Source: AC-32 sp963763475 (GTDB lineage Bacteria > Actinomycetota > Thermoleophilia > Gaiellales > Gaiellaceae). From it: 64,000 nucleotides of DNA. The notes under the pieces are model-generated. The model made no database searches and was not told where the DNA came from. It was given only the letters and a program-made list of their open reading frames with translations. The stretch lies in contig CAVXOR010000006.1 in NCBI GenBank assembly GCA_963763475.1, forward strand, positions 124,001 to 188,000. Direction: 5' to 3'. A program made the position numbers and the translations under genes. Below are positions 18,672 to 27,408 of the stretch, one piece after another; positions within the stretch are counted from its first letter, which is position 1; each line of letters starts with the position of its first letter.

Positions 18672-20054
18672 ATGCCACTACGGAAGTCCTTGACCAGGCG
18701 GTTTCTCCAGCACCTCCTCCTGATCTCGCTCGCCAGGACGATCCTGACCGCGTTCGGTCGGGGCCGGGCCTGGGACGAGTGGGACGAGCGCAAGCTGGAG
18801 TCGCTGCAGACCGCGAAGCCGCGCAAGTTCCAGCGCCGCTTCGCGCAGACACTTTCCTTCAGCGCCCTCTTCTTCGCCGGGCTCGCGCTCTCCGCGGGCG
18901 CCGGCAACGGCGTGCGCTCGCTGCTCGAGGAGGACGGGACGACTCCGGCCGCCGCTGGAGCGACGGGCGCCTCCGGGGCCAGCGGCCAGACCGGCGCGAC
19001 CGCGGCGGCCCCGGCTTCGGAGCCGGCCGTGCGCGTCGTGATGGCGGAGCCCCAGGCGGCGCCAGCCCGGCCGACCGTCGAGCCCACGCGCGTGACGGCG
19101 GAGGCGGCCACCTCGGCCGTCGCCCGGCCGGTGGTCACGGCGACCGCTTCGACGACCAAGAAGGTCACCGCAGTGAAGACGAAGTTCGCGCGGCCTTCGC
19201 AGGCCACGCAGGCCCGTCCGCACGCAAAGCCGAAGCAGAAGGCGGCACCGAAGGCACCAGCGCTCGATCCCGAGGCCGCGTCCTTCCCGTCGGCAACGGT
19301 GTGGCTGAACCGCGCCGGCCCCGACCCGACCCCGCCGGCCGCCCGGCTGAAGCTGAGCTTCGCCCGGCAGCTCGTCGCCTACTCGCGTGCGGCGCACGTC
19401 GACTGGGCGCTCGTGCTGGCGACGCTTCGCGCGCAGGGTCACAACCAGCAGGTCCCGGCCAGCGCGTCTGGCCTGCACGCCCTGGCCTTCAGGCTCTCGA
19501 GCTTCGGTGGCCGAGCCAACTCGTGGGCCGCGGCTCTCGCCTACTCGGGCGACACGTCGGTCGCGGACCGCGCCGTCGCACTGCGTCACTACTACCGCGC
19601 CGTCGGTCTGGCGAGCCTGGTCAACGGCCTGCTCTCGCAGAAGGGCGACCTCCAGGACCGCGTCCTGCACGACCAGCGTCTGTCGATCTACCCCGGCGGC
19701 CGCCAGGACGTCGCCAAGGGCCACGTGGACGTTCGCGTGCTCGCGGTGATGCTCTACCTCGCCGAGAGCTACCACCAGGTGACCGTCTCGTGCTTGATCA
19801 GCGGACACCACCTGTACGCCCGGCCCGGCGTGGTCTCCGCCCACATCTACGGGCGCGCCGTCGACATCGCGGCCCTGAACGGGACCTCGATCTTCGGGCA
19901 CCAGGCGCCCGGCGGGATCACCGACCAGGCCGTGCGCAGCATCCTGATGCTGCCCGGCGGGATGCTCCCGGCACAGGTGATCTCCCTGCTCGGAATGGGC
20001 GGGCCATCGTTCGCGCTCGCCAACCACGCCGACCACATCCACGTGGGGTTCTAG
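18672..20054 (+). CDS. Membrane-anchored LAS (M15-like) metallopeptidase-type protein
   Basis: A 460-residue protein. A basic N-terminus precedes a hydrophobic helix (about 55-75), then an Ala/Pro/Thr-rich linker (75-205), a helical domain that resembles a lysozyme-like or scaffold region (about 210-330) and a C-terminal domain (about 365-460). The last has SAHIYGRAVDIAALNG and, at the end, NHADHIHVGF. These match the HxxGxAxD and DHxH zinc ligands of LAS-type D,D-peptidases, so cell-wall cleavage outside the membrane is inferred. It is divergent from the pilus operon and may open peptidoglycan for the pilus. Confidence 0.7.
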   Translation: MPLRKSLTRRFLQHLLLISLARTILTAFGRGRAWDEWDERKLESLQTAKPRKFQRRFAQTLSFSALFFAGLALSAGAGNGVRSLLEEDGTTPAAAGATGASGASGQTGATAAAPASEPAVRVVMAEPQAAPARPTVEPTRVTAEAATSAVARPVVTATASTTKKVTAVKTKFARPSQATQARPHAKPKQKAAPKAPALDPEAASFPSATVWLNRAGPDPTPPAARLKLSFARQLVAYSRAAHVDWALVLATLRAQGHNQQVPASASGLHALAFRLSSFGGRANSWAAALAYSGDTSVADRAVALRHYYRAVGLASLVNGLLSQKGDLQDRVLHDQRLSIYPGGRQDVAKGHVDVRVLAVMLYLAESYHQVTVSCLISGHHLYARPGVVSAHIYGRAVDIAALNGTSIFGHQAPGGITDQAVRSILMLPGGMLPAQVISLLGMGGPSFALANHADHIHVGF

Positions 20055-20056
20055 GC

Positions 20057-20470
20057 GTGGGACTCCCTCAGGTCGCGCTGGCGAACGACGACGGTCACGT
20101 CGTCTGCGAGCACTGTCTCCTCGCGGAGACGGGGTTCGCCCGCCTGCGCGGCCTCCTTGGCCGGAGCGGCCTCTCCTCGGGTGAGGGGATGCTGCTCCGG
20201 CCGGCGTCGTCTATTCACACCGCCTTCATGCGGTTCGCGATCGACGCCGTCTTCCTCGACCGGGGTGACCGCGTCCTCAAGGTCGCTGCCGAGCTCTCAC
20301 CGTGGCGGATGGCAGCGTGCAGGGGCGCGCGTGCAGTGCTCGAGCTCCCGGCCGGCGAGGCCCAGAGGCGCGGGCTCAGGCCCGGGGTCTCGCTGACGCA
20401 GGTCTGGCGGAGCGCGCCGGGAACGACTCCCGCGCGCCCGCCGGGCCCTGCCTCACCTCGCACGAGCTGA
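20057..20470 (+). CDS. DUF192 family protein
   Basis: A 137-residue protein of the small DUF192 fold: FARLRGLLGRSGLSSGEGML (about 26-45), SIHTAFMRFAIDAVFLDRGD and VLELPAGEAQRRGLRPGVSL. Function is unknown in the family; many members are exported, but no signal peptide is evident here. A GTG start lies 2 nt after the metallopeptidase stop, so the two are probably co-transcribed. The last 20 residues are a Pro-rich extension. Confidence 0.85.
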   Translation: MGLPQVALANDDGHVVCEHCLLAETGFARLRGLLGRSGLSSGEGMLLRPASSIHTAFMRFAIDAVFLDRGDRVLKVAAELSPWRMAACRGARAVLELPAGEAQRRGLRPGVSLTQVWRSAPGTTPARPPGPASPRTS

Positions 20471-20510
20471 GCGGTTTCGACTCGGCTCGAGGGTGTGGTA
20501 TGAGGGGCGG

Positions 20511-21197
20511 ATGAACGCCTCGGGCTCGGTGCTGGTGGTCGACGACGACACGGACGTGCGCACGCTCGTCGCCGAGCTGCTCACGCGTGCCGGGTACACC
20601 GTCAGCGAGGCGCCGAACGGTCGCGAGGCGCTGAAGCTGCTGTTCGACGAGCGACCCGACCTGGTGCTGCTCGACATCTCGATGCCCGAGCTCGACGGCT
20701 GGGGGACGCTCGAGCGGATCCGGGAGCTGAGCGACGTCCCGGTCGTGATGCTGAGCGCGCTCGGCGCCGAGCTCGAGAAGGTGCGGGCACTGCGCGCGGG
20801 CGCCGACGACTACGTGACGAAGCCCTTCGGGCGACAGGAGCTGCTCGCCCGCGTCGAGAGCCTGCTGCGGCGCGCACCGGCGCCCGAGGTACGTGACGCC
20901 TACCGCGACGGCCTGCTCGAGGTCGACTTCTCGCAGCGTCGCGTGCGCGCCGGGGAGCAGCCGGTCGAGCTGACGCCGCTCGAGTTCCGGCTCCTGACCG
21001 CCTTCGTCGACCATCCCGGCCAGCTGCTCACCCACGACCAGCTGCTCGAGCTCGCGTGGGGCGGTGGGCGCGGCTCCTCGCGCGACCAGGTCAAGCTCTA
21101 CGTCGGCTACCTTCGCCGCAAGCTTGCCGCAGCGGGCGTCCCGGCCGAGGCGATCGAGACCGTGCGCGGCTTCGGCTACCGCTACGTGCCGAGCTGA
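20511..21197 (+). CDS. OmpR/PhoB-family response regulator
   Basis: A 228-residue two-component regulator. The receiver domain has the acidic pocket VVDDDTDVR, the phospho-acceptor Asp in LVLLDISMPELDG (about 55), the switch Ser in VVMLSAL and the Lys in DDYVTKPFG. The winged-helix DNA-binding domain follows (about 130-225; LTPLEFRLLTAFVDHPGQLL and VRGFGYRYVPS). No histidine kinase gene is adjacent. The ATG at 20511 is preferred over an in-frame start 18 nt upstream because GAGGGG precedes it. Confidence 0.93.
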   Translation: MNASGSVLVVDDDTDVRTLVAELLTRAGYTVSEAPNGREALKLLFDERPDLVLLDISMPELDGWGTLERIRELSDVPVVMLSALGAELEKVRALRAGADDYVTKPFGRQELLARVESLLRRAPAPEVRDAYRDGLLEVDFSQRRVRAGEQPVELTPLEFRLLTAFVDHPGQLLTHDQLLELAWGGGRGSSRDQVKLYVGYLRRKLAAAGVPAEAIETVRGFGYRYVPS

Positions 21198-21203
21198 CCC
21201 CGA

Positions 21204-21209
21204 TAGGTT
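21204..21209 (+). promoter_or_regulatory. -10 box TAGGTT upstream of the hopanoid operon
   Basis: TAGGTT ends 6 nt before the hpnC ATG, giving the operon a likely leaderless transcript start only a few bases after the regulator stop. Confidence 0.5.
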
Positions 21210-21215
21210 TTGCGC

Positions 21216-22022
21216 ATGGATCCGGCCACCGCGAGCTCGGTTGCCGCCCGCGCGCGCACGGAGAACTTCCCCGTCGCCTCGCTGCTCTTCCCGCGCGCCG
21301 TGCGTCCGCACCTACGCGCGATCTACGGCTTCGCCCGCCTGGTGGACATCCTCGGCGACGAGCACGAAGGGAACCGGCTGGCTGTGCTCGACGAGCTCGA
21401 GGCGCAGGTCGAGGCCTGCTACGAAGGTGAGCCGACGTGGGAGGTGATGCGCGAGCTGCAGCCGACGATTCGCGCCTGCGCGCTCCGGCGCGAACCCTTC
21501 CTACGGCTGATCGAGGCGAACCGGATGGATCAGCGCATCTCGGCCTACGAGACCTGGCCCGACCTGAAGGGCTACTGCGTCCACTCGGCCGAACCTGTCG
21601 GGCGGCTCGTGCTCGGTGTGCTCGGGCACGGCGACGACCTCGAGGCGGTCGCGCTCTCCGACGACGTCTGCACCGGGCTCCAGCTCGTCAACTTCCTGCA
21701 GGACGTGCCCCGCGACCTGGCCCTGGGCCGGGTGTACCTGCCCGCGGAGGACCGGCGCCGCTTCGGCGTCGAAGCGCTCGACCGGCCGAGCACGGAACTG
21801 CGGGAGCTGCTCGAGTTCGAGGCCGACCGCGCCCGCGCGCTGCTCTCGTCGGGCGAGGACCTGGGCCGGCGGCTCGGCGGCGGCCGCGTCGGGAGGGCGG
21901 TCGCGCTCTTCGCGCGCGGCGGGCTGGCGGCGCTCGAGGCGCTCGAGCGCGCCGACTGGGACATCTTCAACGGCCGTCCGCGGCCCTCGCGCGCGCGGCT
22001 GGCGTTGGCCGCCATTCGATGA
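21216..22022 (+). CDS. hpnC: Squalene synthase HpnC
   Basis: A 268-residue trans-isoprenyl synthase of the HpnC type. It has the two Asp-rich regions YGFARLVDILGDEHE (about 35) and FLQDVPRDLALGRVYLPAED (about 170), and YCVHSAEPVGRLVLGVLG between them. In the HpnCDE route HpnC converts hydroxysqualene-related intermediates made by HpnD toward squalene. Its TGA overlaps the hpnD ATG (ATGA). An in-frame TTG at 21210 is a less likely start. Confidence 0.93.
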   Translation: MDPATASSVAARARTENFPVASLLFPRAVRPHLRAIYGFARLVDILGDEHEGNRLAVLDELEAQVEACYEGEPTWEVMRELQPTIRACALRREPFLRLIEANRMDQRISAYETWPDLKGYCVHSAEPVGRLVLGVLGHGDDLEAVALSDDVCTGLQLVNFLQDVPRDLALGRVYLPAEDRRRFGVEALDRPSTELRELLEFEADRARALLSSGEDLGRRLGGGRVGRAVALFARGGLAALEALERADWDIFNGRPRPSRARLALAAIR

Positions 22023-22837
22023 GCATCGAGGCGGCGTACGCCGAGGTCGAGCGGCTGACGCGACGCGAGGCGCGCAACTTCGCCTACGGGATCCGCGTCC
22101 TCCCGCGGGACAAGCGGCGCGCGATCTCGGCGATCTACGCCTTTGCCCGCCGGGTGGACGACGTCGCCGACGGGCCGCTCCCGGTCGAGCAGAAGCGCGA
22201 GCGCCTGGAAGAGCTGCGCACCGCGCTGGACGCCGGTCCGGAGGACGCGGTCTTCGTCGCACTCGCCGACGCGCGCTCACGCTACGGCATCCCGGCCGGA
22301 GCGCTGCACGAGCTCGTCGACGGCGGCCTGCAGGACACCGAGCAGGACCGATACGCCGACTTCGCCGAGCTCGACGGCTACTGTCGCCGGGTCGCCGGGG
22401 CGGTCGGCGTGGCATGCGTGTCGGTCTACGGCTCCGACGACGTCGAGCGGGCGGCGACGCTCGGCGAGGCGCTGCAGCTGATCAACATCATGCGAGACGT
22501 GCGCGAGGACTGGGAGCTCGGCCGCGTCTACCTGCCGCAGGACGAGTTGGCCGCGTACGGGGTGTCCGAGGAGGACATCGCGGCCGGTCGCACGGGCCCG
22601 GAATGGCGCGCGCTGATGGCGTTCCAGGCCTCGCGCGCGCGGGCGCACCTGGACGAGGGTCTCGGGCTGCTCGAGTCGCTGGACTCCCGGAGTGCCGCCT
22701 GCGTGTCCACGTTCGCCGGCCTCTATCGGGCGACCCTCGACCGGATCGAGTCGCGCGGCTTCGACGTCTTCGACGGCTCGCTACGCCTTTCGCCGCTGAC
22801 CAAGCTGCGGATCGTGGGAGCGGGGCTGCTGCGATGA
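22019..22837 (+). CDS. hpnD: Presqualene diphosphate synthase HpnD
   Basis: A 272-residue synthase that condenses two farnesyl diphosphates to presqualene diphosphate. YAFARRVDDVADG (about 39-51) and INIMRDVREDWELGRVYLPQ (about 155-174) are the two metal-binding Asp motifs. It is a paralogue of the adjacent HpnC, as usual for this pathway. It overlaps both neighbours by ATGA. Confidence 0.95.
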   Translation: MSIEAAYAEVERLTRREARNFAYGIRVLPRDKRRAISAIYAFARRVDDVADGPLPVEQKRERLEELRTALDAGPEDAVFVALADARSRYGIPAGALHELVDGGLQDTEQDRYADFAELDGYCRRVAGAVGVACVSVYGSDDVERAATLGEALQLINIMRDVREDWELGRVYLPQDELAAYGVSEEDIAAGRTGPEWRALMAFQASRARAHLDEGLGLLESLDSRSAACVSTFAGLYRATLDRIESRGFDVFDGSLRLSPLTKLRIVGAGLLR

Positions 22838-24060
22838 GGTTCGCCGTCGTAGGCGGTGGCCTCGCAGGCCTGAGCGCGGCGCTCGAGCTCGTCGACGGCG
22901 GGCACGAGGTGACCCTGCACGAGGCGCGCCCGACGCTCGGCGGCGCGGTGCAGACGCTGCCGCACCGCGAAGGCGACCCGGAGCCGCCGCCCGACAACGG
23001 CCAGCACGTCGCGCTCGGCTGCTTCACCGAGTACCTGCGCTTTCTCGACCGTGTCGGCCAGGCGGGCTCGGTGAGGCGCGTGCCGCTCGAGCTGCCTGTG
23101 CTCGACGAGCGCGGGCGCAGCGCCTCGATCTCGCCGTCGGCAATCGCGCTGCTGCGCTACCGGCACGTCTCGCTGGGCGAGCGGGTACGCATCCTGCGCG
23201 CGCTCGCGCGCTGGCGCGAGGCGGGCGGCGAGACCTTCGCCGACGCCCTCCGGGCACGCGGCCAGTCGCAGCGGGCGATCGACCGCTTCTGGGACGTCTT
23301 CATCCGGCCGGCGCTCAACCTGCGCAGCGAGGAGGCGAGTGCGGCGGCCGGCGACTTCACCATTCGCACGGCCTTGCTGGGTGAGCGCAGCAATTCCGAC
23401 CTGCTGCTGCCCGCGCGGCCGCTCGGCGAGCTGCACGGCGACGCGGCCGGTCGCGCGCTCGAAGCCGCGGGGGCGACGGTACTCACCAACGCGCGGGTCG
23501 AGAGCCTCGACGAGCTCGGAGAGGACGCCGTCGTCGTCGCCGTCCCACCGCGCGAGAGCGCCCGCCTGCTCGGCGAGCCGGACCCGCAGCTCGAGGACTC
23601 GCCGATCGTCAGCGTCCACCTCTGGTTCGACCGTGTGCTGCTCGGCTCGCCGCTGGCCGCGCTGCTCGGCAGCGACGCGCACTGGGTCTTCGACCGCGGC
23701 GCACTGACGGGCTCGCCGCCAGAGCGCGGTCAGTACCTGACCGTCGTCTCGTCCGGCGCACCGGAGCTGATGGAGTGGCGCGGCCGCGAGCTGGTCGGGC
23801 GGATCGTTTCCGAGCTGACCGGCCGCCTCGGGCCCGCCGAGCTGCTCTGGTCGCGCGTCAGCCGCGAGCCCGCGGCCACGATCGCCGTCCGTCCGGGCAG
23901 CGAGCGTCACCGGCCCGGGCCGCAGACGAGCCGCCCGGACGTAACGCGCGCGGGCGCGTGGACCGGGACGGGCTGGCCGGCCACGATGGAGGGCGCGATC
24001 CGCAGCGGCCTCGCCGCCGCCCAGGCCCTGACGGCCGCACGGGCCGAGGTGGCGGCATGA
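22834..24060 (+). CDS. hpnE: Hydroxysqualene dehydroxylase HpnE
   Basis: A 408-residue FAD-dependent amine-oxidase-type enzyme. The dinucleotide loop is VVGGGLAGLSAALEL at residues 4-18, DNGQHVALGCFTEYLRFL lies near 54-71 and the C-terminal FAD contact is AGAWTGTGWPATMEGAIRSG. It completes the three-step route from presqualene diphosphate to squalene. ATGA overlaps exist on both sides. Confidence 0.94.
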   Translation: MRFAVVGGGLAGLSAALELVDGGHEVTLHEARPTLGGAVQTLPHREGDPEPPPDNGQHVALGCFTEYLRFLDRVGQAGSVRRVPLELPVLDERGRSASISPSAIALLRYRHVSLGERVRILRALARWREAGGETFADALRARGQSQRAIDRFWDVFIRPALNLRSEEASAAAGDFTIRTALLGERSNSDLLLPARPLGELHGDAAGRALEAAGATVLTNARVESLDELGEDAVVVAVPPRESARLLGEPDPQLEDSPIVSVHLWFDRVLLGSPLAALLGSDAHWVFDRGALTGSPPERGQYLTVVSSGAPELMEWRGRELVGRIVSELTGRLGPAELLWSRVSREPAATIAVRPGSERHRPGPQTSRPDVTRAGAWTGTGWPATMEGAIRSGLAAAQALTAARAEVAA

Positions 24061-25838
24061 GCGTCGCCACCGAGACGGGCCTCGATGCCGCGATCGAGGC
24101 CGCGACGAGCCGCCTGCTCGAGCTCCAGCACCCGGACGGCTACTGGGTCGGCGAGCTCGAGTCGAACGTGACCATGACCGCGCAGCACCTGTTCTGGCAT
24201 CACGTGCTCGGCCTGCGCACGCCCGAGCTCGACCGCAAGATCGCGAACGAGCTGCTGGCGAGGCAGCGCGACGACGGCACCTGGGCGATCTGGTTCGAGG
24301 GCCCGGGCGACCTCTCGACGACCGTCGAGGCCTATGCGGCGCTCAAGCTCGCCGGCGTCGACCCCGGCCCGCAGGCACGCGACTTCATCCGCTCGCGCGG
24401 CGGGGTCGCGAAGACGCGGATCTTCACCAAGTGCTTCCTCGCCCTGCTCGGCCAGTGGCCCTGGCAGCGGGTAACCCCGATCCCCGTCGAGCTGGTGCTC
24501 TTTCCGGCCAACGCCTATGTGTCGATCTACAACTTCTCGTGCTGGGCGCGGGGCACGTTCGTCCCGCTCGCCGCCTGCCGGGCGCTCAGGCCGGTGCGCC
24601 ACGCCGACATCGACCTGCGTGAGATCGGCGCGCGGCCCGGCCAGACGCGAGCGCCGGTGCCGCCTGGCCCACTCCGGCGCGCGGCACTGCACGAGGCCGA
24701 GCGCTGGGTGCGCGCCCACCAGGAGGCCGACGGTTCTTGGGGAGGGATCCAGCCGCCGTGGGTCTGGTCGATCCTGATGCTGGCCGCGCTCGGTCACGGG
24801 TTCGAGGACGAGACCCTGCGTCGCGCGGTCGAGGGCTGGGAGGGCTTCACGATCGACGAGAGCGATCGCCTCCGCCCGGAGGCGTGCCAGTCGCCGGTCT
24901 GGGACACCGGCCTCGCCGTGCTCGCGCTGCGCGACTCCGGGCTCGGCCCGGAGCACGACGCGCTGGTGCGCGCGGCCGCGTGGCTCGTCAACGAGGAAGT
25001 GACGGTCGCGGGCGACTGGGCGAAGCGCAGGCCCGGGCTCGCTCCGGGCGGCTGGGCCTTCGAGTTCGAGAACGACCTCTACCCGGACGTGGACGACACG
25101 GCGGTCGTGGCGCTCGCCCTGCGCCGGTGCCATCGCGGCAATGAGGCCGTCGAGCGCGGTCTCGCCTGGACGGCCGGGATGCAGTCGCGCAGCGGCGGCT
25201 GGGGCGCGTTCGACGTCGACAACGAGGCCCACTGGCTCTACAAGCTCCCGTTCTGCGACTTCGGCAAGGTGACCGACGAGCCGAGCGCCGACGTCTCCGC
25301 GCACGCGCTCGAGGCGCTTGCGGCGGAGACCGGCTTCGACGGCGAGGTGCGCCGCGGGCTCGACTGGCTGCTGCGCGAGCAGGAGGCCGACGGCTCCTGG
25401 TTCGGCCGCTGGGGCGTCAACCACGTGTACGGCACGGGCGCCGTGCTGCCCGCGCTCGAGGCGTGCGGAATCGAGCCTGGCCACCGCGCGCTCAGGCGTG
25501 CCGTGGCGTGGCTCGACTCGGTGCAGAACGAGGACGGCGGCTTCGGCGAGGACATCCGCTCCTACGCCGATCGGGACTGGCGCGGGCGCGGTGCGAGCAC
25601 GCCTTCCCAAACGGCATGGGCGCTATTAGCCTACGTCGCTGCAGACGAGGCGGACAGTGACGCCGCCCGCCGTGCCGCCGAATGGTTATGCAGCACACAA
25701 CTGGCAAATGGAGACTGGGACGAACCCCAGTTCACGGGCACGGGCTTTCCGCTTGACTTCATGATCCGCTACCACCTCTACCGGCTCCACTTCCCTTTGC
25801 TCGCCCTCGGGCGTCTACGAGAAAGGCTCAGTCGATGA
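24057..25838 (+). CDS. shc: Squalene-hopene cyclase
   Basis: A 593-residue cyclase that folds squalene into hopene at the inner membrane. The catalytic DxDD motif is in YPDVDDTAVVALAL (about 342-355). QW repeats are seen as QEADGSWGG, QSRSGGWGAF, QEADGSWFGRWG, QNEDGGFGED and QLANGDWDE. The start overlaps the hpnE stop (ATGA). Between about 25600 and 25760 the codon use changes: two TTA Leu codons (25626-25628, 25686-25688) and several A/T-ending codons appear in an otherwise G/C-ending gene. Confidence 0.97.
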   Translation: MSVATETGLDAAIEAATSRLLELQHPDGYWVGELESNVTMTAQHLFWHHVLGLRTPELDRKIANELLARQRDDGTWAIWFEGPGDLSTTVEAYAALKLAGVDPGPQARDFIRSRGGVAKTRIFTKCFLALLGQWPWQRVTPIPVELVLFPANAYVSIYNFSCWARGTFVPLAACRALRPVRHADIDLREIGARPGQTRAPVPPGPLRRAALHEAERWVRAHQEADGSWGGIQPPWVWSILMLAALGHGFEDETLRRAVEGWEGFTIDESDRLRPEACQSPVWDTGLAVLALRDSGLGPEHDALVRAAAWLVNEEVTVAGDWAKRRPGLAPGGWAFEFENDLYPDVDDTAVVALALRRCHRGNEAVERGLAWTAGMQSRSGGWGAFDVDNEAHWLYKLPFCDFGKVTDEPSADVSAHALEALAAETGFDGEVRRGLDWLLREQEADGSWFGRWGVNHVYGTGAVLPALEACGIEPGHRALRRAVAWLDSVQNEDGGFGEDIRSYADRDWRGRGASTPSQTAWALLAYVAADEADSDAARRAAEWLCSTQLANGDWDEPQFTGTGFPLDFMIRYHLYRLHFPLLALGRLRERLSR

Positions 25839-26839
25839 AGTTTCCGCTCGCCCCGACAGTCCAGATCGCGAAGTACGTCGCGCAGCAGCAGCGCAAGGGC
25901 GAGCGCTATCCGCTCGTGCTGATGCTGGAGCCGACGCTCGCGTGCAACATCGCCTGCATCGGCTGCGGGAAGATCCGCGAGTACGAGTCGAACAAGGCGC
26001 GGCTGTCGGTCGAGGAGTGCATCGACGCAGGTGTCCAGTGCCCCGCCCCGGTGGTCTCGATCTGCGGCGGCGAGCCGCTCGTCTACAAGGGCATCGAGGA
26101 CGTCGTCGCGGGCTTCCTCGAGCTGAACAAGAACATCGAGCTGTGCACGAACGCGCTCCGGCTGGAGCAGTTCCTCGACGTCTTCAAGCCGAGCAAGCGC
26201 CTGACGTTCGTCGTGCACCTGGACGGGATGCGCGAGATCCACGACTACATCTGCGACTACCCCGGCCTCTGGGACATCGCGGTCGACGCGATCCGCAAGG
26301 CGCGCGAGGCCGGCTTCCGGGTCACAACCAACACGACGATCTTCAAGGAGACCGACCCGGGCGAGGTGGTCGAGATGATGGGCTACCTGACCGACGAGGT
26401 CGGGATCGACGGCATGCTCGTCGCTCCGGGCTACCAGTACTCGCAGATCGACCCGGCGCTGACGATGACGCGCGACGAGCACGAGGAGAAGTTCCGTGTC
26501 ATCCGCTCGGCGGCCCGCAAGCACGGCTACCGCTGGCTGGCGAGCCCGATCTACCAGGACTTCCTCACCGGCGACCGCAAGCTGGCGTGCGCGCCGTGGG
26601 GCTCGATCACGCGCAACCCGTACGGCTGGAAGGGTCCGTGCTACCTGCTCACCGACGGGATCTTCCCGACCTACGAGGCGCTGCTCGACGGGATCGAGTG
26701 GGAGGAGTACGGCCCCGGCAACGACGCGCGCTGCGAGCACTGCGCGATCCACTCCGGCTTCGAACCCTCGGCCGCCTTCGAGGCGACCGGCAGCGTCAGG
26801 GAGACCGTCCGCAGCGCGGCATGGACGTTGACCGGTTGA
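25835..26839 (+). CDS. hpnH: Adenosyl-hopene transferase HpnH (radical SAM)
   Basis: A 334-residue radical SAM enzyme that adds 5'-deoxyadenosine to hopene, the first step of side-chain extension. The Fe-S motif is CNIACIGCGK (about 36-45) in the Cx3Cx2C form, with CGGEPL following and a Cys-rich C-terminus (CEHCAIHSGFE). It overlaps shc by ATGA and hpnG by 19 bp. Confidence 0.96.
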   Translation: MKFPLAPTVQIAKYVAQQQRKGERYPLVLMLEPTLACNIACIGCGKIREYESNKARLSVEECIDAGVQCPAPVVSICGGEPLVYKGIEDVVAGFLELNKNIELCTNALRLEQFLDVFKPSKRLTFVVHLDGMREIHDYICDYPGLWDIAVDAIRKAREAGFRVTTNTTIFKETDPGEVVEMMGYLTDEVGIDGMLVAPGYQYSQIDPALTMTRDEHEEKFRVIRSAARKHGYRWLASPIYQDFLTGDRKLACAPWGSITRNPYGWKGPCYLLTDGIFPTYEALLDGIEWEEYGPGNDARCEHCAIHSGFEPSAAFEATGSVRETVRSAAWTLTG

Positions 26840-27408
26840 CCTTCGCCTGCGCCACCGCCGCCGAGCGCCGGGTCGCCCGTCGTTCGGGTGCGCGCTCGGC
26901 CCTCGTCGGGCTCGGCGCGCGGAACGGCCTGCCCGAGGGACAGCTGGTCTCGTTCGGGCTGGCAGGAGCTTTGCGGGACGGCCTCGCTCCGGGCACCGTG
27001 GTCGACGCCACGAAGGTTGTCGACGTCGAGGGCGCGGTGCTCTGGGACGACGGGCCACTCGGGGTCCCGGGCGCGGAGCAGGTGACGATCCTCGCCGCCG
27101 AGGCGATCGTCGACGACCCGGCCGAGCGGCGACGGCTGCACGAGCGAACGGGCGCCGATGCAGCCGACCTCGAGAGCGGGCCCCTCGCCCGCAGTGGACG
27201 CCTGCAGGGAGTGCTGCGCGCGGTCAGCGACACGCCGTCGCGGCCACTCGACGGGATCGTTGGAGGCGTGAAGGCCGACGGCGCCTACGACTGGCCGGGG
27301 CTCGCGCGAGCGTTCGCGCGCTCGCCTCGCAGCTTCGTCCGGGCGGCGTCCGACGCCCGGCACGCCCTCGGGCGGCTCGGCGACGCCGCGAAGGGGTGGT
27401 CGCGATAG
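26821..27408 (+). CDS. hpnG: Nucleoside phosphorylase-type protein HpnG
   Basis: A 195-residue member of the purine nucleoside phosphorylase/MTA nucleosidase superfamily. It has the short Gly-rich stretch SFGLAGALRDGLAPGTVVDA (about 42-61) and ADLESGPLARSGRLQGVLRA near 115-134, which matches the active-site region. In the hopanoid pathway HpnG removes adenine from adenosylhopane. It is shorter than average, but position and motifs agree. Its reading frame overlaps hpnH by 19 bp and ispH by 13 bp. Confidence 0.85.
   Translation: MDVDRLTFACATAAERRVARRSGARSALVGLGARNGLPEGQLVSFGLAGALRDGLAPGTVVDATKVVDVEGAVLWDDGPLGVPGAEQVTILAAEAIVDDPAERRRLHERTGADAADLESGPLARSGRLQGVLRAVSDTPSRPLDGIVGGVKADGAYDWPGLARAFARSPRSFVRAASDARHALGRLGDAAKGWSR

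Noticed and set aside
21216..22837. Two adjacent squalene-synthase-like genes seen as a recent duplication
   Set aside because: They are the expected HpnC and HpnD pair, which are ancient paralogues with separate steps.
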